Shown here: one piece after another, positions 1 through 13,275 of the stretch
Numbering within the stretch: the stretch's first letter is position 1
How the letters are laid out: each line of letters opens with the position of its first letter
Program-made: the position numbers and the translations under genes
Notes under the pieces: model-generated
What the model was told of the DNA's origin: nothing
The model's input: only the letters and a program-made list of their open reading frames with translations
Databases searched by the model: none
Assembly (NCBI GenBank): GCA_963696675.1
Contig: CAVOLM010000065.1
Coordinates: forward strand, 62,001-126,000
Reading direction: 5' to 3'
DNA length: 64,000 bases
DNA from: DATBVX01 sp963696675
GTDB lineage: Bacteria > Pseudomonadota > Gammaproteobacteria > Steroidobacterales > Steroidobacteraceae

Positions 1-152
1 CGAAGCTTGGCGCCAATGATGCCGGCGACGCCGCCGGCAAGGCGGTGGTGAGCGCGATCAAGCGCGCACGCTTCCGGCCGCGCTTCGTCGACGGCAACCC
101 GGTCCAGACGACCGGCGTGCGCTACAAGGAAACCATCTACGTCCGCAGCTGA
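1..152 (+). CDS. TonB-like C-terminal domain protein (3' end only)
   Basis: The window opens inside this gene, and the last 49 codons end at the TGA at 150-152. The visible tail contains AIKRARFRPRFVDGNPVQT and ends GVRYKETIYVRS. That is the usual end of a TonB C-terminal domain, in which a [KR]-x-RFRP stretch is followed by a short beta strand. TonB domains contact outer-membrane receptors in the periplasm, and many standalone or TPR-fused versions exist whose partners are unknown. The gene converges on the minus-strand lipoprotein gene ending at 137 and overlaps it by 16 bases. Family assignment rests on a short tail. Confidence 0.6.
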   Translation, partial: KLGANDAGDAAGKAVVSAIKRARFRPRFVDGNPVQTTGVRYKETIYVRS

Positions 153-1106
153 GCGCCCTGGCGTGGCTGGGTGGTCTGCTGCGGAGAAATCTTCGGCGAT
201 TCGGGCGTGGGCGTCGCCGGTGCTGGCGTCTCGTTCGTCGGCGCAGACTCAGGCTCTGTTTCCGGAACGGTTGGCTTTGATTCGGAATCTGCTGCCGGCG
301 CTGTGTCTGTAGCCGGCGCCGGCGGTGTGCCTGCGACGGGCGTCGGCGCTGTGCTCTCCGGCGTCGGATCGAGGATCGGCACCGACTCGATCGGCGCGCC
401 ATCGTTGACGGGTGACCGGAGCCGCTGCCGTCGCGCCAGCTGCGTTCGCCGGGCCGCTCTGCGCTGCGACCTGCGACGCTTCTATGAGCGGCTGGCCGGC
501 CAGCAGCTTCTTGGCAACGTCCTGCTCGGGAAATTGCACCAGGAACTTGGCGGCCGCGTCGCGCATCGCCGCCTTGGTCGCGAGCACCATCGGTCCGGTG
601 CTCGTCATGCCGTTGCCCGAAGCGTTGCTGCCGTATCCGGTAAAGGTGAGCGAGTCGGCCAGCACGCCGTTGGGCGCGTACACGTTGAGGCGATAGCGGA
701 TCGTCACCGCGAAGTATTTCGCGCCGGTATCACGCGGCGTGATGAACGAATACTGCTCGATGCGGGGCTCGATGATCGCGCGGTAGGGCGGATCCGCAGG
801 CAGGGACTTCAGGTCCTCGACCCGCGTGGTCTCGCGAAACTCGGAGGCAAACAGCTTTTCGGCCATCCGCACGTGGTAGGGACCAAGATCGACCTTCCAG
901 TCCGTGCCCCAACGCTCCTCGCTGTGCGCCGCCTTGCTGAAGTCCTCGCTGTAATAGATGCCGACTGCAATCGGCATCGGATCCACCAGCGGGACCGGGA
1001 CGGCCGAATCAGTTGCGACATTGACAGGACCACAGCCGGCAACTATCGCCACGAGCACCGGCAGTGCGATCCGCCCCGCAAACACCAGTGCTCTTGTTGC
1101 GCGCAT
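137..1106 (-). CDS. Predicted outer-membrane lipoprotein, last gene of the vWA/FHA operon (one frameshift)
   Basis: The start is the ATG at 1106, which overlaps the stop of the upstream vWA gene (TGATG), so the two are probably translationally coupled. A signal peptide ends in a lipobox (VAGC). A conserved-looking domain of about 180 residues follows, then a Pro/Thr/Ala/Glu-rich tail of about 90 residues. Near 405 the frame breaks. Removing one C from a CCC run joins APVT to VNDGAPIESVPILDP and the ORF then reads to the stop at 137. I recognise no family in the globular part. The disordered, acidic, Pro-rich tail looks like a spacer across the periplasm. Function is unknown; the operon suggests a structural part of the envelope complex described under findings. 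Confidence 0.7.
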
Positions 1107-2089
1107 CAGCCCTGCAGCCCCACGAACGTTCCGCCGTTTCTCTCGCACAGTGCACGCATCAATGCGGTGTAGCGCACATTGCCGAACTGTGGCGCCCGCG
1201 CCGGCATCGGAAAGCCGATGGCATGAATGCGTACGCGTCGCTCTCCAGTCTCGCTGTGATTCGCGCGATCCACCTGGTCGATCACAGCCTGGATCGACTC
1301 ACCGGGGTAGTCATCCCCGAAGTAATAGATACTCACTTTCTTGTCGGCTGACCAGAACGTGCGTATCGCCGCCAGCAGGCCCTCCACCGGGCTCGAGTTG
1401 CTGAACGAAGTCCAGGTCTTGAACCGGTCCATGATCGCTTTGCGACGCGCCGGCGTATCCGCAATCCATTGCCCACGATAGCCGTCGAACATGTACGCGC
1501 CTTCGTCGTCCATTACCTGAATGCCTTTCACCTTCGGATAGATGTCGAGGATCTCCTGCATCATCTTGCGCGCGGTGTCCCAGTGATTCTCTTGCATGCT
1601 CCCTGAAGTGTCGACCACGAAGATGATGTACTCGCTGTCGACCGGGATGCCACCGATGGCATCGTTCTTGGGCCGTCGATAACCGGACGCCATGAGCCGT
1701 TCCATCTCGGCGGTGAGCTTCTGATACGCCGCGACCAGCTGTCCTTCCTCGGAGTTCTGAATCTCCGCTTCCTTCTGGCTGGTGTTGTACTTGCCCTTCA
1801 CGGTGCTGAGGTCGCCCTGCAGGCGCGCGAGCTTGGTGCGTTCAGTGGAGAGCTGCACGATCCGACCCTTGAGGTCGCGGTTGAGAACATCGGTCTCGCC
1901 GCGGATCTCGTACAGTTCCGCCTGCAGCTTCGCCACCTGGCCGTGCATGTCGTTGCGCACCTGTTCCAGCACGATCGGCTGACCGGTCTCGGTCAGCACC
2001 AGGATCAGGATCATGGCGCCGAAACCGCAGCAGATGCAGTCGAGGAACGACATGCTGAACACTTCGGTCTCGTGACGCTTGAGCTTCAT
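1106..2089 (-). CDS. vWA-domain protein with N-terminal membrane anchor
   Basis: Intact 327-residue protein. The N-terminus (about residues 10-35) is one hydrophobic segment beginning FSMSFLDCICCGFGAM. A coiled-coil-prone stretch follows (about 40-130), then a von Willebrand A domain with the metal-binding MIDAS motif DTSGSM (about residue 155) and later Asp/Thr positions. The architecture resembles ExbD/TolR, which have one N-terminal TM helix and a periplasmic domain, except that the periplasmic part is a vWA domain. Its ATG overlaps the TGA of the preceding vWA gene (ATGA). The same anchor motif occurs in the upstream paralogue, so the two may form a heteromer around the TolQ/MotA-like channel encoded in the same operon. 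That pairing is inference. Confidence 0.85.
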   Translation of the reverse strand: MKLKRHETEVFSMSFLDCICCGFGAMILILVLTETGQPIVLEQVRNDMHGQVAKLQAELYEIRGETDVLNRDLKGRIVQLSTERTKLARLQGDLSTVKGKYNTSQKEAEIQNSEEGQLVAAYQKLTAEMERLMASGYRRPKNDAIGGIPVDSEYIIFVVDTSGSMQENHWDTARKMMQEILDIYPKVKGIQVMDDEGAYMFDGYRGQWIADTPARRKAIMDRFKTWTSFSNSSPVEGLLAAIRTFWSADKKVSIYYFGDDYPGESIQAVIDQVDRANHSETGERRVRIHAIGFPMPARAPQFGNVRYTALMRALCERNGGTFVGLQG

Positions 2090-3190
2090 GGCCAGTCCTT
2101 CGCAGGCATCATGAAGACCCCGCCGGTGTCGCGCGCGAGGCGCCAGAAGCGCGCCGGCGCCGGCAGATCACCTTCCATCGGCAGCAGGATCGTGCTGATC
2201 GGCACTCGTGGCGGCAACGCGGAGAGCGACTGATCGAAGAGCTTGCTGCGCTGTTCGACTTCGACCGCCTTGCGGATCGCCGGCGGTGTTGCGCCCTGCG
2301 TCGGCAGCCCATCGGTCACGAGCACGATCTGGTCCGGCAGTGGGTCGAGCGTCTTCGCGGCGTTGAAGGCATTGATGAGGCTCGTGCCGTCGTGGGGCGG
2401 CGTGTGCTTCAGCTTCTGCACGGCCTCGTTGAGCGGACGTGGATCGTTCGCCTTGAGCCACTTGCCATCGCTCCCCTCGATCATGGAATGCGCTTCGGTG
2501 TTGAACGCGTACACCTGGAATTCGCTATCCGGGGGAATCTGTGTCGTCAGCCAGTCGACCGTCGCCACGGCGCGCTGCCACTTGGGCGCGAGCATCTTCT
2601 GTACGTCAGGAAGGTTGCGCATCCTCAGGACGTTGACCAGGGTCTCATCGAGCATGCTCGCCGACATGTCGATGAGGATCAGCACGTGGCGACCGCTCAC
2701 CGTGATACCCGTCAGGTACTGACGATCGCCGGTGCCCTTGAAGGCGCGCACGCTCTGGCCCGAGCCGCTGCGTTTTCCTTCGCTCCCGCTTCCAGGCGCC
2801 GATTGCCTTCTTCGAGAGAGCGAACGTCGGACCTCAGCTTGTTGATGTGCTCCTGCTGGGAAAGCGTGTCGCCGGTGTAGCTGCGACAGTTCCACGCGGG
2901 TCTTTTCCAGCTCATCGAGGATGTGCGTGATGCGCCCGGAGGCCTGGCTCGACTGATCGGTCGGTCTTCTCCATCGTGTTACGCAGCACGACCAGGTTCT
3001 TGTAGCCCTCGAGCACCTGCTCTTCGAGCTTGTTGACCTCGCCCTTCAGATCATCGTCCTGGTGAACCTTGGTGACGCCCGCCGTCGCGCTGATGATCAC
3101 GTACACCAGCACCACGGCCCCGAAACCGCAGCAGATGCAGTCGAGGAACGACATGGTGAACACTTGGGTACTGCGCCGGCCGCGCCTCAT
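2086..3190 (-). CDS. Second anchored vWA-domain protein (at least two frameshifts)
   Basis: Paralogue of the downstream vWA gene. It starts at 3190 with MRRGRRSTQVFTMSFLDC, carrying the same SFLDCICCGFGA anchor. A Glu/Lys-rich coiled coil follows and then a vWA domain with the MIDAS DMSASM. A second conserved motif, DGLPTQG, is the usual Asp-containing loop of these domains. The frame changes near 2945 and again near 2780, and the segments join into one protein of about 365 residues. The stop overlaps the next start as ATGA, and only three bases separate it from the preceding FHA gene. The frame breaks match the insertion pattern seen across the window and probably do not reflect real gene loss. 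Confidence 0.8.
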
Positions 3191-3193
3191 GGC

Positions 3194-4568
3194 TCACTCC
3201 GAGCTGATGAGTTCGAGAGTGACGCCCGGCCGCCCCAGGCGCAGCCGGTCGCCGGCACGCAGGGTTGCGCGACCGAAGACCCGCTCGTCGTTGAGCCAGG
3301 TGCCGTAGCGGCTGTGATCGACGACCACGGCGCCGCTCGGTAATCGCAGCACGGAACAATGCAGCCGCGAAACGCCAGCCGAGGCGCCGACGACGTTGAG
3401 CGAAGCGGAGCCATCTCGCGGCGGCGCGAGACCGATGCGCAGCGGCTCCGGACCGAGAGCGAGGGCCTGCCCGCGATACAGGAGGTGCGAGGGCGCCGCC
3501 ACGACGTCCGCAAGACGCGCTTCCTGCAGGCTCTGCCACGGCAGTCGCGCGGCAAGCGACGCGTCGGCCCGGGGAACTGCGCACAACAGTTGCACCGTAT
3601 CCTCGCCTTCCTGGGACTCCTCGATTGCACATGCCGCGATGGCCGCAGCGCCGGGCGCGCTGCGCACCACGCCGCAGTCGTTGAATTCCGCAAAGCGCTC
3701 CGCCAGGCCGGGCAGAGATGCGGCGCGATCGCCGAGCACGATCGTGGTCGCGTGCCCCGGAGTGCGCAGTCGGTGCACGCGCATCAGCAGCTCGCGTGTA
3801 GAGCGCATTGGCTTCGACTGCGAACTGCTCGCGCGTCAGGCGCACGGAGTGAGTTTCTCCTTCGAATGGCGCCTCTATATCGACCGCATCGGACGACTGC
3901 AGCTGCTCGAGCCAGCCCGGGAGCGAATCGAAGAGTTGCTGCTCCATGGCGGCGCGATGCAGGGGATCAAAGCGCGTACGCGCCACGAATTCGCGGCCGA
4001 TCATCCGCATCCAGGTATCGATGAGATCGAGCCAGCCGACGTTGCGCGCGACCTCGGTACGCTCGCGCCGCACGCGCTCGCCCACTGCGACCGCGGTGAC
4101 CACCGTGTTGTGCAGATGGACGTCGACGCACAGCAACCGGCCGCTGTCCGGCCAGGTACTGGCAAGGGCCACGCCGGTATCCACGAATCCTGCGACCGGC
4201 ACGCGCGCTTCGCGCGCGATGCCGAGCAAAAGAGCAAGCTGCTGCGGACGCAGCGTCGCGGGCACCACGAGGCGCACCGATCGCGGCGAACCCGCGACAT
4301 CGCTCCACAGATGAGCGAGATGCAGGTACGCAAGGTCAGCGTGCGAGCGTCCGGCCGCGGCTCTCACCAGCAGCGGGCGCTCATCGAGCTCGTTCCAGAA
4401 GCGGTTGTTCACATTGAGCGGCTCGATGCGCGAGGCACGCAATGCTTCGTTGCCGACGACGACGGGCTCGCGGTCCATCAATGCATAGCCGGGACTCGAG
4501 TGCCTGACCTCGCCGTCGACCGCCAGCAGCAGGCCGGCGTCATTGATCTCGATGGCCCCAGTGCTCAT
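3194..4568 (-). CDS. Actin-like (Hsp70-type) domain protein with C-terminal FHA domain (one frameshift)
   Basis: The first 250 or so residues look like an actin/Hsp70-fold ATPase-like module: an N-terminal GAIEINDAGL strand, a phosphate-2-like LLCVDVHLHNTVVTAVAVGE hairpin, and a helical segment GWLDLIDTW. After a frame change near 3805 (ALYTRELLMRVHRL continues the protein) the C-terminal 80 residues form an FHA domain, with SRLHCSVLRL, a DHSRYGTWLNDERV loop and a GDRLRLG strand. FHA domains bind phosphothreonine peptides, so this could be a scaffold reading the output of the kinase-like protein in the same operon. The N-terminal fold assignment is tentative and the FHA call is firm. Confidence 0.7.
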
Positions 4569-4580
4569 GCGCGCTATTTC

Positions 4581-5771
4581 TCAGGAGCCCCGCATGTGCT
4601 TGAGCAGGTGCTGATCGAGGTAGTGCTCGGTGTCGAGCACCATGCGCTCCTGGGCCAGCTGCAGCTGGTGCAGGAAGAACATGACGATGATGCTCGAGGT
4701 CAGCGCTGTGAAGGTTGCGTTGAACGTGATGCCGAGCGCTTCGGTCACGCCGTTGATGTTTCCTGACACGGCCTGGTGCGCCTGTTGCAGCGCTGCGCCG
4801 ATGCCGCGCACCGTGCCGACGAAGCCGATGGCCGGGATCGCCCACACCGTGTAGCGCACCATCGACAGCTCCGAGTCGAGCCGCTCGGCTTCCGATTCGC
4901 ACACCGCGCGCCCGGCCTCTGCCGCGTCGTGAATGTTCTCGGTCGACCCGAAGCGCTCGAGAGACGCGACGATGGCGCGCGGCAGCAGCAGCTGCTGGGC
5001 CTTCGGATCGAGGGCTTCCATCTGGCGCGCGTACTCGCGCGTATCCTTGGGCAGGATGCGCATGCCCGGCGGGATGTTCAGCAGACCGGACGCGAGGAGC
5101 TGACGCTGCTTGCGATTGTTGACGCCGCGATGCGTCAGCAGGATCAACGACCAGATCATGAGGATGATGCAGATCTCGGGCTCATATTCGCGCACCACGA
5201 TGTAGATCGAGCGCTCCGGCACGTAGGCGGGCTCGGCCCGCATGCGCGCGAACTGCTCGGCGAGAATGGCATCGCTGCGTGGCCGGATGTGGACCACGTA
5301 GAGCGCATGCACCAGGATCGCGGTGATGATCAACGCAAAAGTACTGAACAGGAAGTCGCTCTGCTGCTGGCTGCGAACGGGTGCGTTCGGAGCGGGGCGC
5401 AGGACCTGCGCTTCAGATGTCGATTGGGAACGTTGCACTGTTGTCTGCCGATGATTTCTGTGACGGGATGAAACGCTTCGGGGCTTCGGACTGATCGCCT
5501 TCTGCGGATTCAGACTCCGACTTGCCGGAGGTTTCGGACGCCGCTGCAGGCTTGGCTTCGGACGCCGGCTTGGCCGTCGAGGGCGCCGGTTTGGTCGCTG
5601 GCTGGTCGGCCTTCTTCGCAGCCGGCGGCGACTGAGCAGGGGCAGTGCTCTGCGGTGCTTCCTGCGATACGAGCACGCCGAGCGGCGCGATGACGAGCAG
5701 CGCCGCGGCAATGACGGGCGCGGCTCGCGAGCGAGACGTGAGTCGACTCACGATCTCGCGGATGGTGGTGT

Positions 5772-5775
<4 letters not shown>
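4581..5775 (-). CDS. MotA/TolQ/ExbB-family proton-channel protein with Pro/Ala-rich N-terminus (one frameshift)
   Basis: The start at 5775 overlaps the stop of the upstream gene (ATGA). The N-terminus has a hydrophobic segment (about 20-38) and then about 80 residues rich in Pro, Ala, Ser and Lys. Near 5435, removal of one C from a CCC run reads through into the core domain. That core has TM segments around FLFSTFALIITAIL and ICIILMIWSLILL, and the family's diagnostic pair AIPAIGFVGTVRGIGAAL and ITFNATFTALTSSIIVMFF. The GTVxGI and T-A-L-x-S elements mark the TolQ/ExbB/MotA proton-channel family. The likely role is to harvest proton motive force for the vWA proteins, which carry ExbD-like anchors. 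Confidence 0.85.
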
Positions 5776-8197
<2,422 letters not shown>

Positions 8198-8201
<4 letters not shown>

Positions 8202-10534
8202 ATGCGATCCTCACAGCGCACGATGACGGGCGAGGGGGCTTTCCCCGGCAGCACCGTGATCTCGCGCCGCACGTCGCGATAACCGACGCGGGTCCCCATC
8301 ACTGTATAGGTGCCGGGAGCCAGGTCGATCTCGCGATGATCAAACGCGCCGAGCTCGCCAACGCGATGGATGACGACCTGCGTCTGATTGTCGGATTCGA
8401 GCGCAATGCGTACCGGAGCCTCGAAGCTCGCGAGGCCGGCACTCACGGCGTCGATCTGTCGGCGCAATACCGGGCCCTGCGGCTCGATCTTGCTGGCCTG
8501 GGCAAGCAAGCCGCGCCCCTGGTCGCGCACCTTCGCCGACAGCAACCGGTCGGGCTGGTTGACCAGCGCATCGAGTTGGGAGGCCAGCGCTGCGCGCGGA
8601 ACGGCGCGATCACGCCCGGCGCGCGCAAACTCGAGCGTGGGATCGAGCTTGAGCGCCGCCTCATATTCCGTGACCGCATCGCCCCAGCGTTCGGCGCGCT
8701 CAGCCTTCTCCGCCTGCTCGCGGTGCAAGGCGATGCCATTGCGCAACTCGGCTTGCGACACCTGCGCGAGCGCATCGTTGACTTCGGCCGCCCCGGGCCG
8801 TAGTGCTCGAGCGCGATCGAACGAGGCGCGTGCGAGGCTCAGCTTGCCGTCCGCCAGTTGCGCAAGTCCCTGCGACATCGCCGCCGCGAATTGATCGCCG
8901 GAGATCCGCGCGCGTACGCGCGCGGCACCATCGCGCGCCACGGTCGTGTCCGGATCGAGCTTCAGGGCTTCCTCGTAGTGCTGCACAGCCAGCGGTAGTT
9001 GACCGCTACGCTCCTCGCCGGTTGCAGTCGCAAGCAATGCGAGAACCTGGTCCAGCGTCGCGGCACGCTTCAGCCCCTTGGTTGCCACTGCGTTGTCAGG
9101 CTCGATCTTGAGCGCGAGACTGAATGCAGCCTGCGCGGCGGATGACTGGCCGGCCTCGAGCGCAGTATTGCCCTTCTCGAGTTGCGCCCGCAGCGTGGGT
9201 TGCGCGAGATCGGCAACCTTCTTCAACCCATCGACACCTGCTGAATAGGATTCGAGTGCCGCTTTGAATTCCCGTGCGGCGTATTGCTTGGCGGCTTCGT
9301 CGCCATGTTTGCGGGCCGCGGCAAACGGCTCTGTCGCCCAGATCGACGCCGCGCGCTTGTCCAGCGATTCGTACATGCCTTCGAAAGTGTCACGGACCTG
9401 CTCGGCCTGCTGCATCTGTTCAGCGAGGGTGCGCAGGTCGACCTCGGCGGGCTCCTCTGGTTTTGGTAGAGCGGCCGGACTGACTTTCGCGGCCGGCGTC
9501 GGAAGCTGCGTGCCGGGACTGCCAACCATCCTGGGCAGGATTACGAACACCGAAATCGCCAGGACTATGAGGACCGCGAAGCCTGCATTGGCCAGCCAGC
9601 GGCGCGACGCCCGCTGCTCCGCCACCGGGCGATCACGCTGCGCGGCCTGACGCAGAATTGGACGGACGATTGTGACCACCGGCGCGGAAGTCGCAGGCGC
9701 GGGTTGCTGATCTGCCGTTGAACCTGCAGCAGTCGGCTGCGCAGACTCGAGCAGGGCTCTGAGCTTTCGCGCCACTTGTGTCAGATCGGCAGGCCTGTCC
9801 GCCGCCTTTTTTGCGAGCAGGCTCATCGTCAGGTCGAGCAGCGCCGGTGGCGCAGGGTGCGTTGGTTTCAACGCCGGAACGGCCTCCGACCGCGCGCGCT
9901 CGAGCGAGAAGTTGGGATAGAACGGCGGGTAGCCGCTCAGCAACTCGTAGAGCACCGCGCCCAGGCTGTAAACATCGTCGGCAGCGTTTGCGGGTTCGCC
10001 CGCGAGCTGTTGTGGGCTTGCGCTGTAGCGTGACAGCGCGCCATTAGTTGCGACGGCGCCCGCGAGCGCCGCGCTTCCGAAATCGATCAGCGTTGCGGTT
10101 CCATCGGACCGCAGGATGATGTTGCCGGGCTTGACGTCCCGATGAACGAAGCCGGCGCGATGCAGCGCGGCCAGTGCCTCCGCCACTTGCGCGACGGCCG
10201 GTGCGATCTCGCGCCACGAACCGGCCCGCAGCGAGGTCAGGTCCTCACCGGGCACGAAGTCGCGTACCAGGTAGATCTGCTCGCCATCGCGCTCGAGGCT
10301 TCCGGCCGCGGCAATGGACGGCGAGTCGAGACTGCGGGCAGCAGCCAGCTCGGCGTTCAGGCTTTCGAGAATTGCGCGGTCTTGCGCGACGGCCTCCGAC
10401 AACACGCGGATTACGACATCGCGCCCGCGCGTCGGGTCGTGCGCGAGCCAGGTTTCACCGTGCGCGCCCGCACTCAGTCGCTGACGCACGGTGTAGCGCC
10501 CGGACAGCCGCTGCCCGCTGTTCATGCTCGACAT
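8198..10534 (-). CDS. Kinase-like membrane protein with TPR and PEGA-like C-terminus; ATP-binding Lys replaced by Arg
   Basis: 778 residues. A Hanks-type kinase fold fills about 14-275: HRDVKPGN (131-138), DFG (151-153), and DVYSLGAVLYELLSGYPPF. The glycine loop is degenerate (LSAGAHGETW), and the VAIK lysine is Arg43 (VVIRVL). Kinases need that lysine for normal ATP anchoring, so this may be a pseudokinase or a weak kinase. One TM helix lies near 310-332. It is followed by TPR-rich repeats of about 400 residues and a C-terminal beta domain resembling PEGA (TYTVMGTRVGYRDVRREI). The stop overlaps the next start by ATGA. Its FHA-bearing neighbours suggest phospho-dependent assembly, or binding without catalysis. 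Confidence 0.9.
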
Positions 10535-10541
10535 CAGAGGC

Positions 10542-11831
10542 TCAACGCGCTGTGGTTGCAGCCGGGCTACCCGCGGCGATCGACGTGGGTGCCACGCCGC
10601 CGGTCTCCTCGAGATACATCTGCTTGAGCATTTCGCGCCATTCGCGGTACTGATCCTCGGCGGTCCCGGTCAGCTTGAGGGTGCGACCCTCGACCTCGAC
10701 CACCTGGGGAGCGACCTCGGACGAGAACGAGGTTGCAAGTTCCTTGATCGCCGCCGTGTGAATCTTCGCGTCGGCGCTCTTCTTCAGTCCGCTCATGATT
10801 CCGGCGATACCGCCGATCGTGCCTGCAGTGCGTACTGCACTCTCCACGCGCTGGCAATTGCTGTTGCCGCCCGGGCACTGCGAGGACACCAGAATGCTGC
10901 CCAGCACCGCCGCAGCTCCCATGAGCATGCGGGTACGCGCCTGCGACTTCGTCTTCTCTTCCTTGTTGATCTCATCGTAGCTGTAACGACGCCAGTTACC
11001 GTACGGCTCGCTCAGATGGTCGGCGAAGCTGCCGTAGTAGTCGCTCACCGTATCGATGAGTGCGCCATCACGGGCCCGAATCTTCTCGATGCGCTCGAAT
11101 ACCGGATCGCCGTCGGCCGGCAGGCGTTGCAGCTTGTAGCGGCCGTCCTTGTCCTGCACCACGTAGTCCGAATAGGACTGCGGCGCCAGGTCCTGCGCGA
11201 AGCGCATCTCGGTGACACGCCGAATCATGGGCCGGTCGGCCACCGGTATCGTATTGCGGAACGTCAGCATGTCGTTGGCGATGGTCGAATAGACGTTCTG
11301 GAACGGATCGCGGGCCTTCAGCGCCGCATCGCTGAGGTACGAACCGAGGTCTGCCTCGGATTCGTATTTCTTGTCCGTGTACCACGTGCGCCCGGTTGCA
11401 TCGCGCACGCTGATCAGCAGCTCCAGCTCCTTGCCGGTGGAACGCACGATCTTGCCCGATACGATCACATCGATGAACTCGGCATTGGCCGGAATCACAC
11501 GCACGGCGCCCCACTGCGCCGTGGTCTCAAGAGTGTTTCGCAGCAGCATCGCCATGTAGCGCGCCTCGGCGCGGCGCACGTCGGGATAGATACCTGCCTT
11601 CTGCTGAGCCTGCTCGTCGTTTTCCACTTCCGCGGGAATGCCCGGATCGAAGATCCGCACGCCGACATCGAGCAGTTCCTCGCCCGGTATCTCTTCCTTC
11701 GCCTGGACTGCGTGAACCTTGGGGAGCGGCCGGGTCTCCTCGACCACGCAACCGGACAGCGTGGTGAGCAGCAGCAGAGCGACCGGCATGCCCGCCGTCA
11801 TGCCGTATCGATGTGCAAGCCTGGAAATCAT
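10542..11831 (-). CDS. Lipoprotein of unknown family
   Basis: Intact 429-residue protein. A signal peptide ends in a lipobox LSGC (about residue 28), so it is a predicted lipoprotein. The mature part is soluble, with segments such as SGKIVRSTGKELELLISVRD that read like a curli-assembly/CsgG-type or penicillin-binding-activator-type beta sheet. A small hydrophobic Gly/Ala patch (RMLMGAAAVLGSILVSS) lies near residue 315. I cannot name the family. It sits between the Gly/Ser-rich lipoprotein gene (26-base gap) and the kinase-like gene (7-base gap), so it belongs to the same transcript. Confidence 0.8.
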   Translation of the reverse strand: MISRLAHRYGMTAGMPVALLLLTTLSGCVVEETRPLPKVHAVQAKEEIPGEELLDVGVRIFDPGIPAEVENDEQAQQKAGIYPDVRRAEARYMAMLLRNTLETTAQWGAVRVIPANAEFIDVIVSGKIVRSTGKELELLISVRDATGRTWYTDKKYESEADLGSYLSDAALKARDPFQNVYSTIANDMLTFRNTIPVADRPMIRRVTEMRFAQDLAPQSYSDYVVQDKDGRYKLQRLPADGDPVFERIEKIRARDGALIDTVSDYYGSFADHLSEPYGNWRRYSYDEINKEEKTKSQARTRMLMGAAAVLGSILVSSQCPGGNSNCQRVESAVRTAGTIGGIAGIMSGLKKSADAKIHTAAIKELATSFSSEVAPQVVEVEGRTLKLTGTAEDQYREWREMLKQMYLEETGGVAPTSIAAGSPAATTAR

Positions 11832-11857
11832 GGTGCGTGCGTCCTCGCCACTGGCTC

Positions 11858-13265
11858 CTAGTGCGCGTTCTTCTTGTATTCGATGTATTCCTTCCAGAGC
11901 TTGTCGCGAAGCTCGGGATCGGTTTCTTTCTCCGCCGCCTCGCGGATCTGGCGAGCGATGACATCGTCATCGCGTCCATCCGGAATGTTTTTCGGCGCGG
12001 TATTGGGTCCACCGCCGCCCTTGCCAGCCCCGCCGCCGGTTCCGCCGCCACCGCCAGCGCCTTTGCCTTCCGACTTCATGCCGCCGGGGCCATTGCTCTG
12101 TCCGCCACCGCCGCCAGGCGTGCCACCGGCACCGGTCGGGGAGTTGCTCGCCTGGCGCATATCGCCGTCGCCGCCCCCGCCCTTGCCTGAGCCCCCTTCG
12201 CCCGCGGACCCGCTGCCGGCCGCCTCTCCCGACGCGCCATGTTCACCGGCCGCTTGCGCGTCACGCTCCTGAGCGATTCGCTCGCGCTCCTTGCGGATCT
12301 TCTCATCGAAGTCACCCAGTGATTCATCCATCTGCTGGCCGGCCGCTGCACGGCGCTCGGCATCGGTCTGAATGCTTCCGGAGACGTTGGGTCCCTGTCC
12401 CGATCCCGTACCCTGTTCGCCGGCGGTATCAGCGCCCGCGCTGCCCGCTCCGCTCGTCGTTCCGCCCGCGGCAGCAGTTCGAGTCGCTCCGCCCTGGCCT
12501 GAAGCGGACTCGCCCGCTGCTCCACCTTGCTCGCCCGCGCCGGCCGGCTGACCACCCGACTGGCCGGTGCCCGTGGAAGCAGACTGCGTTCCGGCTCCGC
12601 CCGCGCTGTTGTTGCCTGTGCCTGTGGTTCCCTGCTGGCCGCCTGCGGCTCCGGCAGAACCGCCAGCGCTTCCTGAAGGCCAGCCGCTCGCACCCGCCTC
12701 GCCACCGGGTGATCCGGAGCTGCCGCCCGAACTCGAAGTGCTGCTCGAATCAGATCCGCCCGAGGACCCGCCAGCCGATCCGTTGGCACTGCCGTCGGAG
12801 CTGCCGCCAGTCGAATCGTTGGGGCTCGGCCAGGTGGGCGGGCCGCTCGTGCCGGAGGAGCCGCCGGAAGAGCCGCTATCAGTAGACGAGCCTCCCGAAC
12901 TGCCGCCCGAGCTGGAACTGCTGCTGCCGCCTTCGCTGCCGCTCGCATTGCCATTGGAGCTGCCGCTGTCGTTGGGACTTGGCCAGCTGGGCGGACCGCT
13001 TGTGCCGGAAGAGCCGCCTGAGGAACCCGATGAGCCTGACGAACCTGACGATGACCCCGAGGATCCGGACGAACCCTCACGAACCACCGGAGGAACCCGA
13101 GGATCCGCCCGACGAGCCGCCCGAGGAGCCGCCTGAAGAACCCGACGAGCCGGAAGATCCGCCCGAGGAGCCCGATGATCCCGACGAGCCACCTTGGGTC
13201 TGCATGCCGGCACAGGCGGCCAGCAGGGCAGCGGCTACGATGAGAGCGATGAGACGGATTTTCAT
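11858..13265 (-). CDS. Gly/Ser-rich repetitive lipoprotein (one frameshift)
   Basis: The start at 13265 gives a clear lipoprotein signal, MKIRLIALIVAAALLAACAG. The next 300 or more residues are almost entirely Gly, Ser, Ala, Thr and Gln, including runs of SSG repeats and two near-copies of a block containing SGTSGPP[ST]WPSPNDS. A charged C-terminal helix follows (VIARQIREAAEKETDPELRDK). Near 13085 the frame slips once within the repeats. Low-complexity Gly/Ser lipoproteins usually act as flexible surface tethers, but no function can be read from the sequence. The gene follows the lipoprotein gene 13276-14004 by 10 bases. Confidence 0.75.
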
Positions 13266-13275
13266 GACGGTTATC

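Noticed and set aside
11858..13213. Long opposite-strand frames rich in Pro, Glu and Leu over the Gly/Ser gene
   Set aside because: They arise because Gly/Ser codons read backwards as Pro/Glu-type codons. The minus strand has the lipobox start and the charged C-terminal helix.
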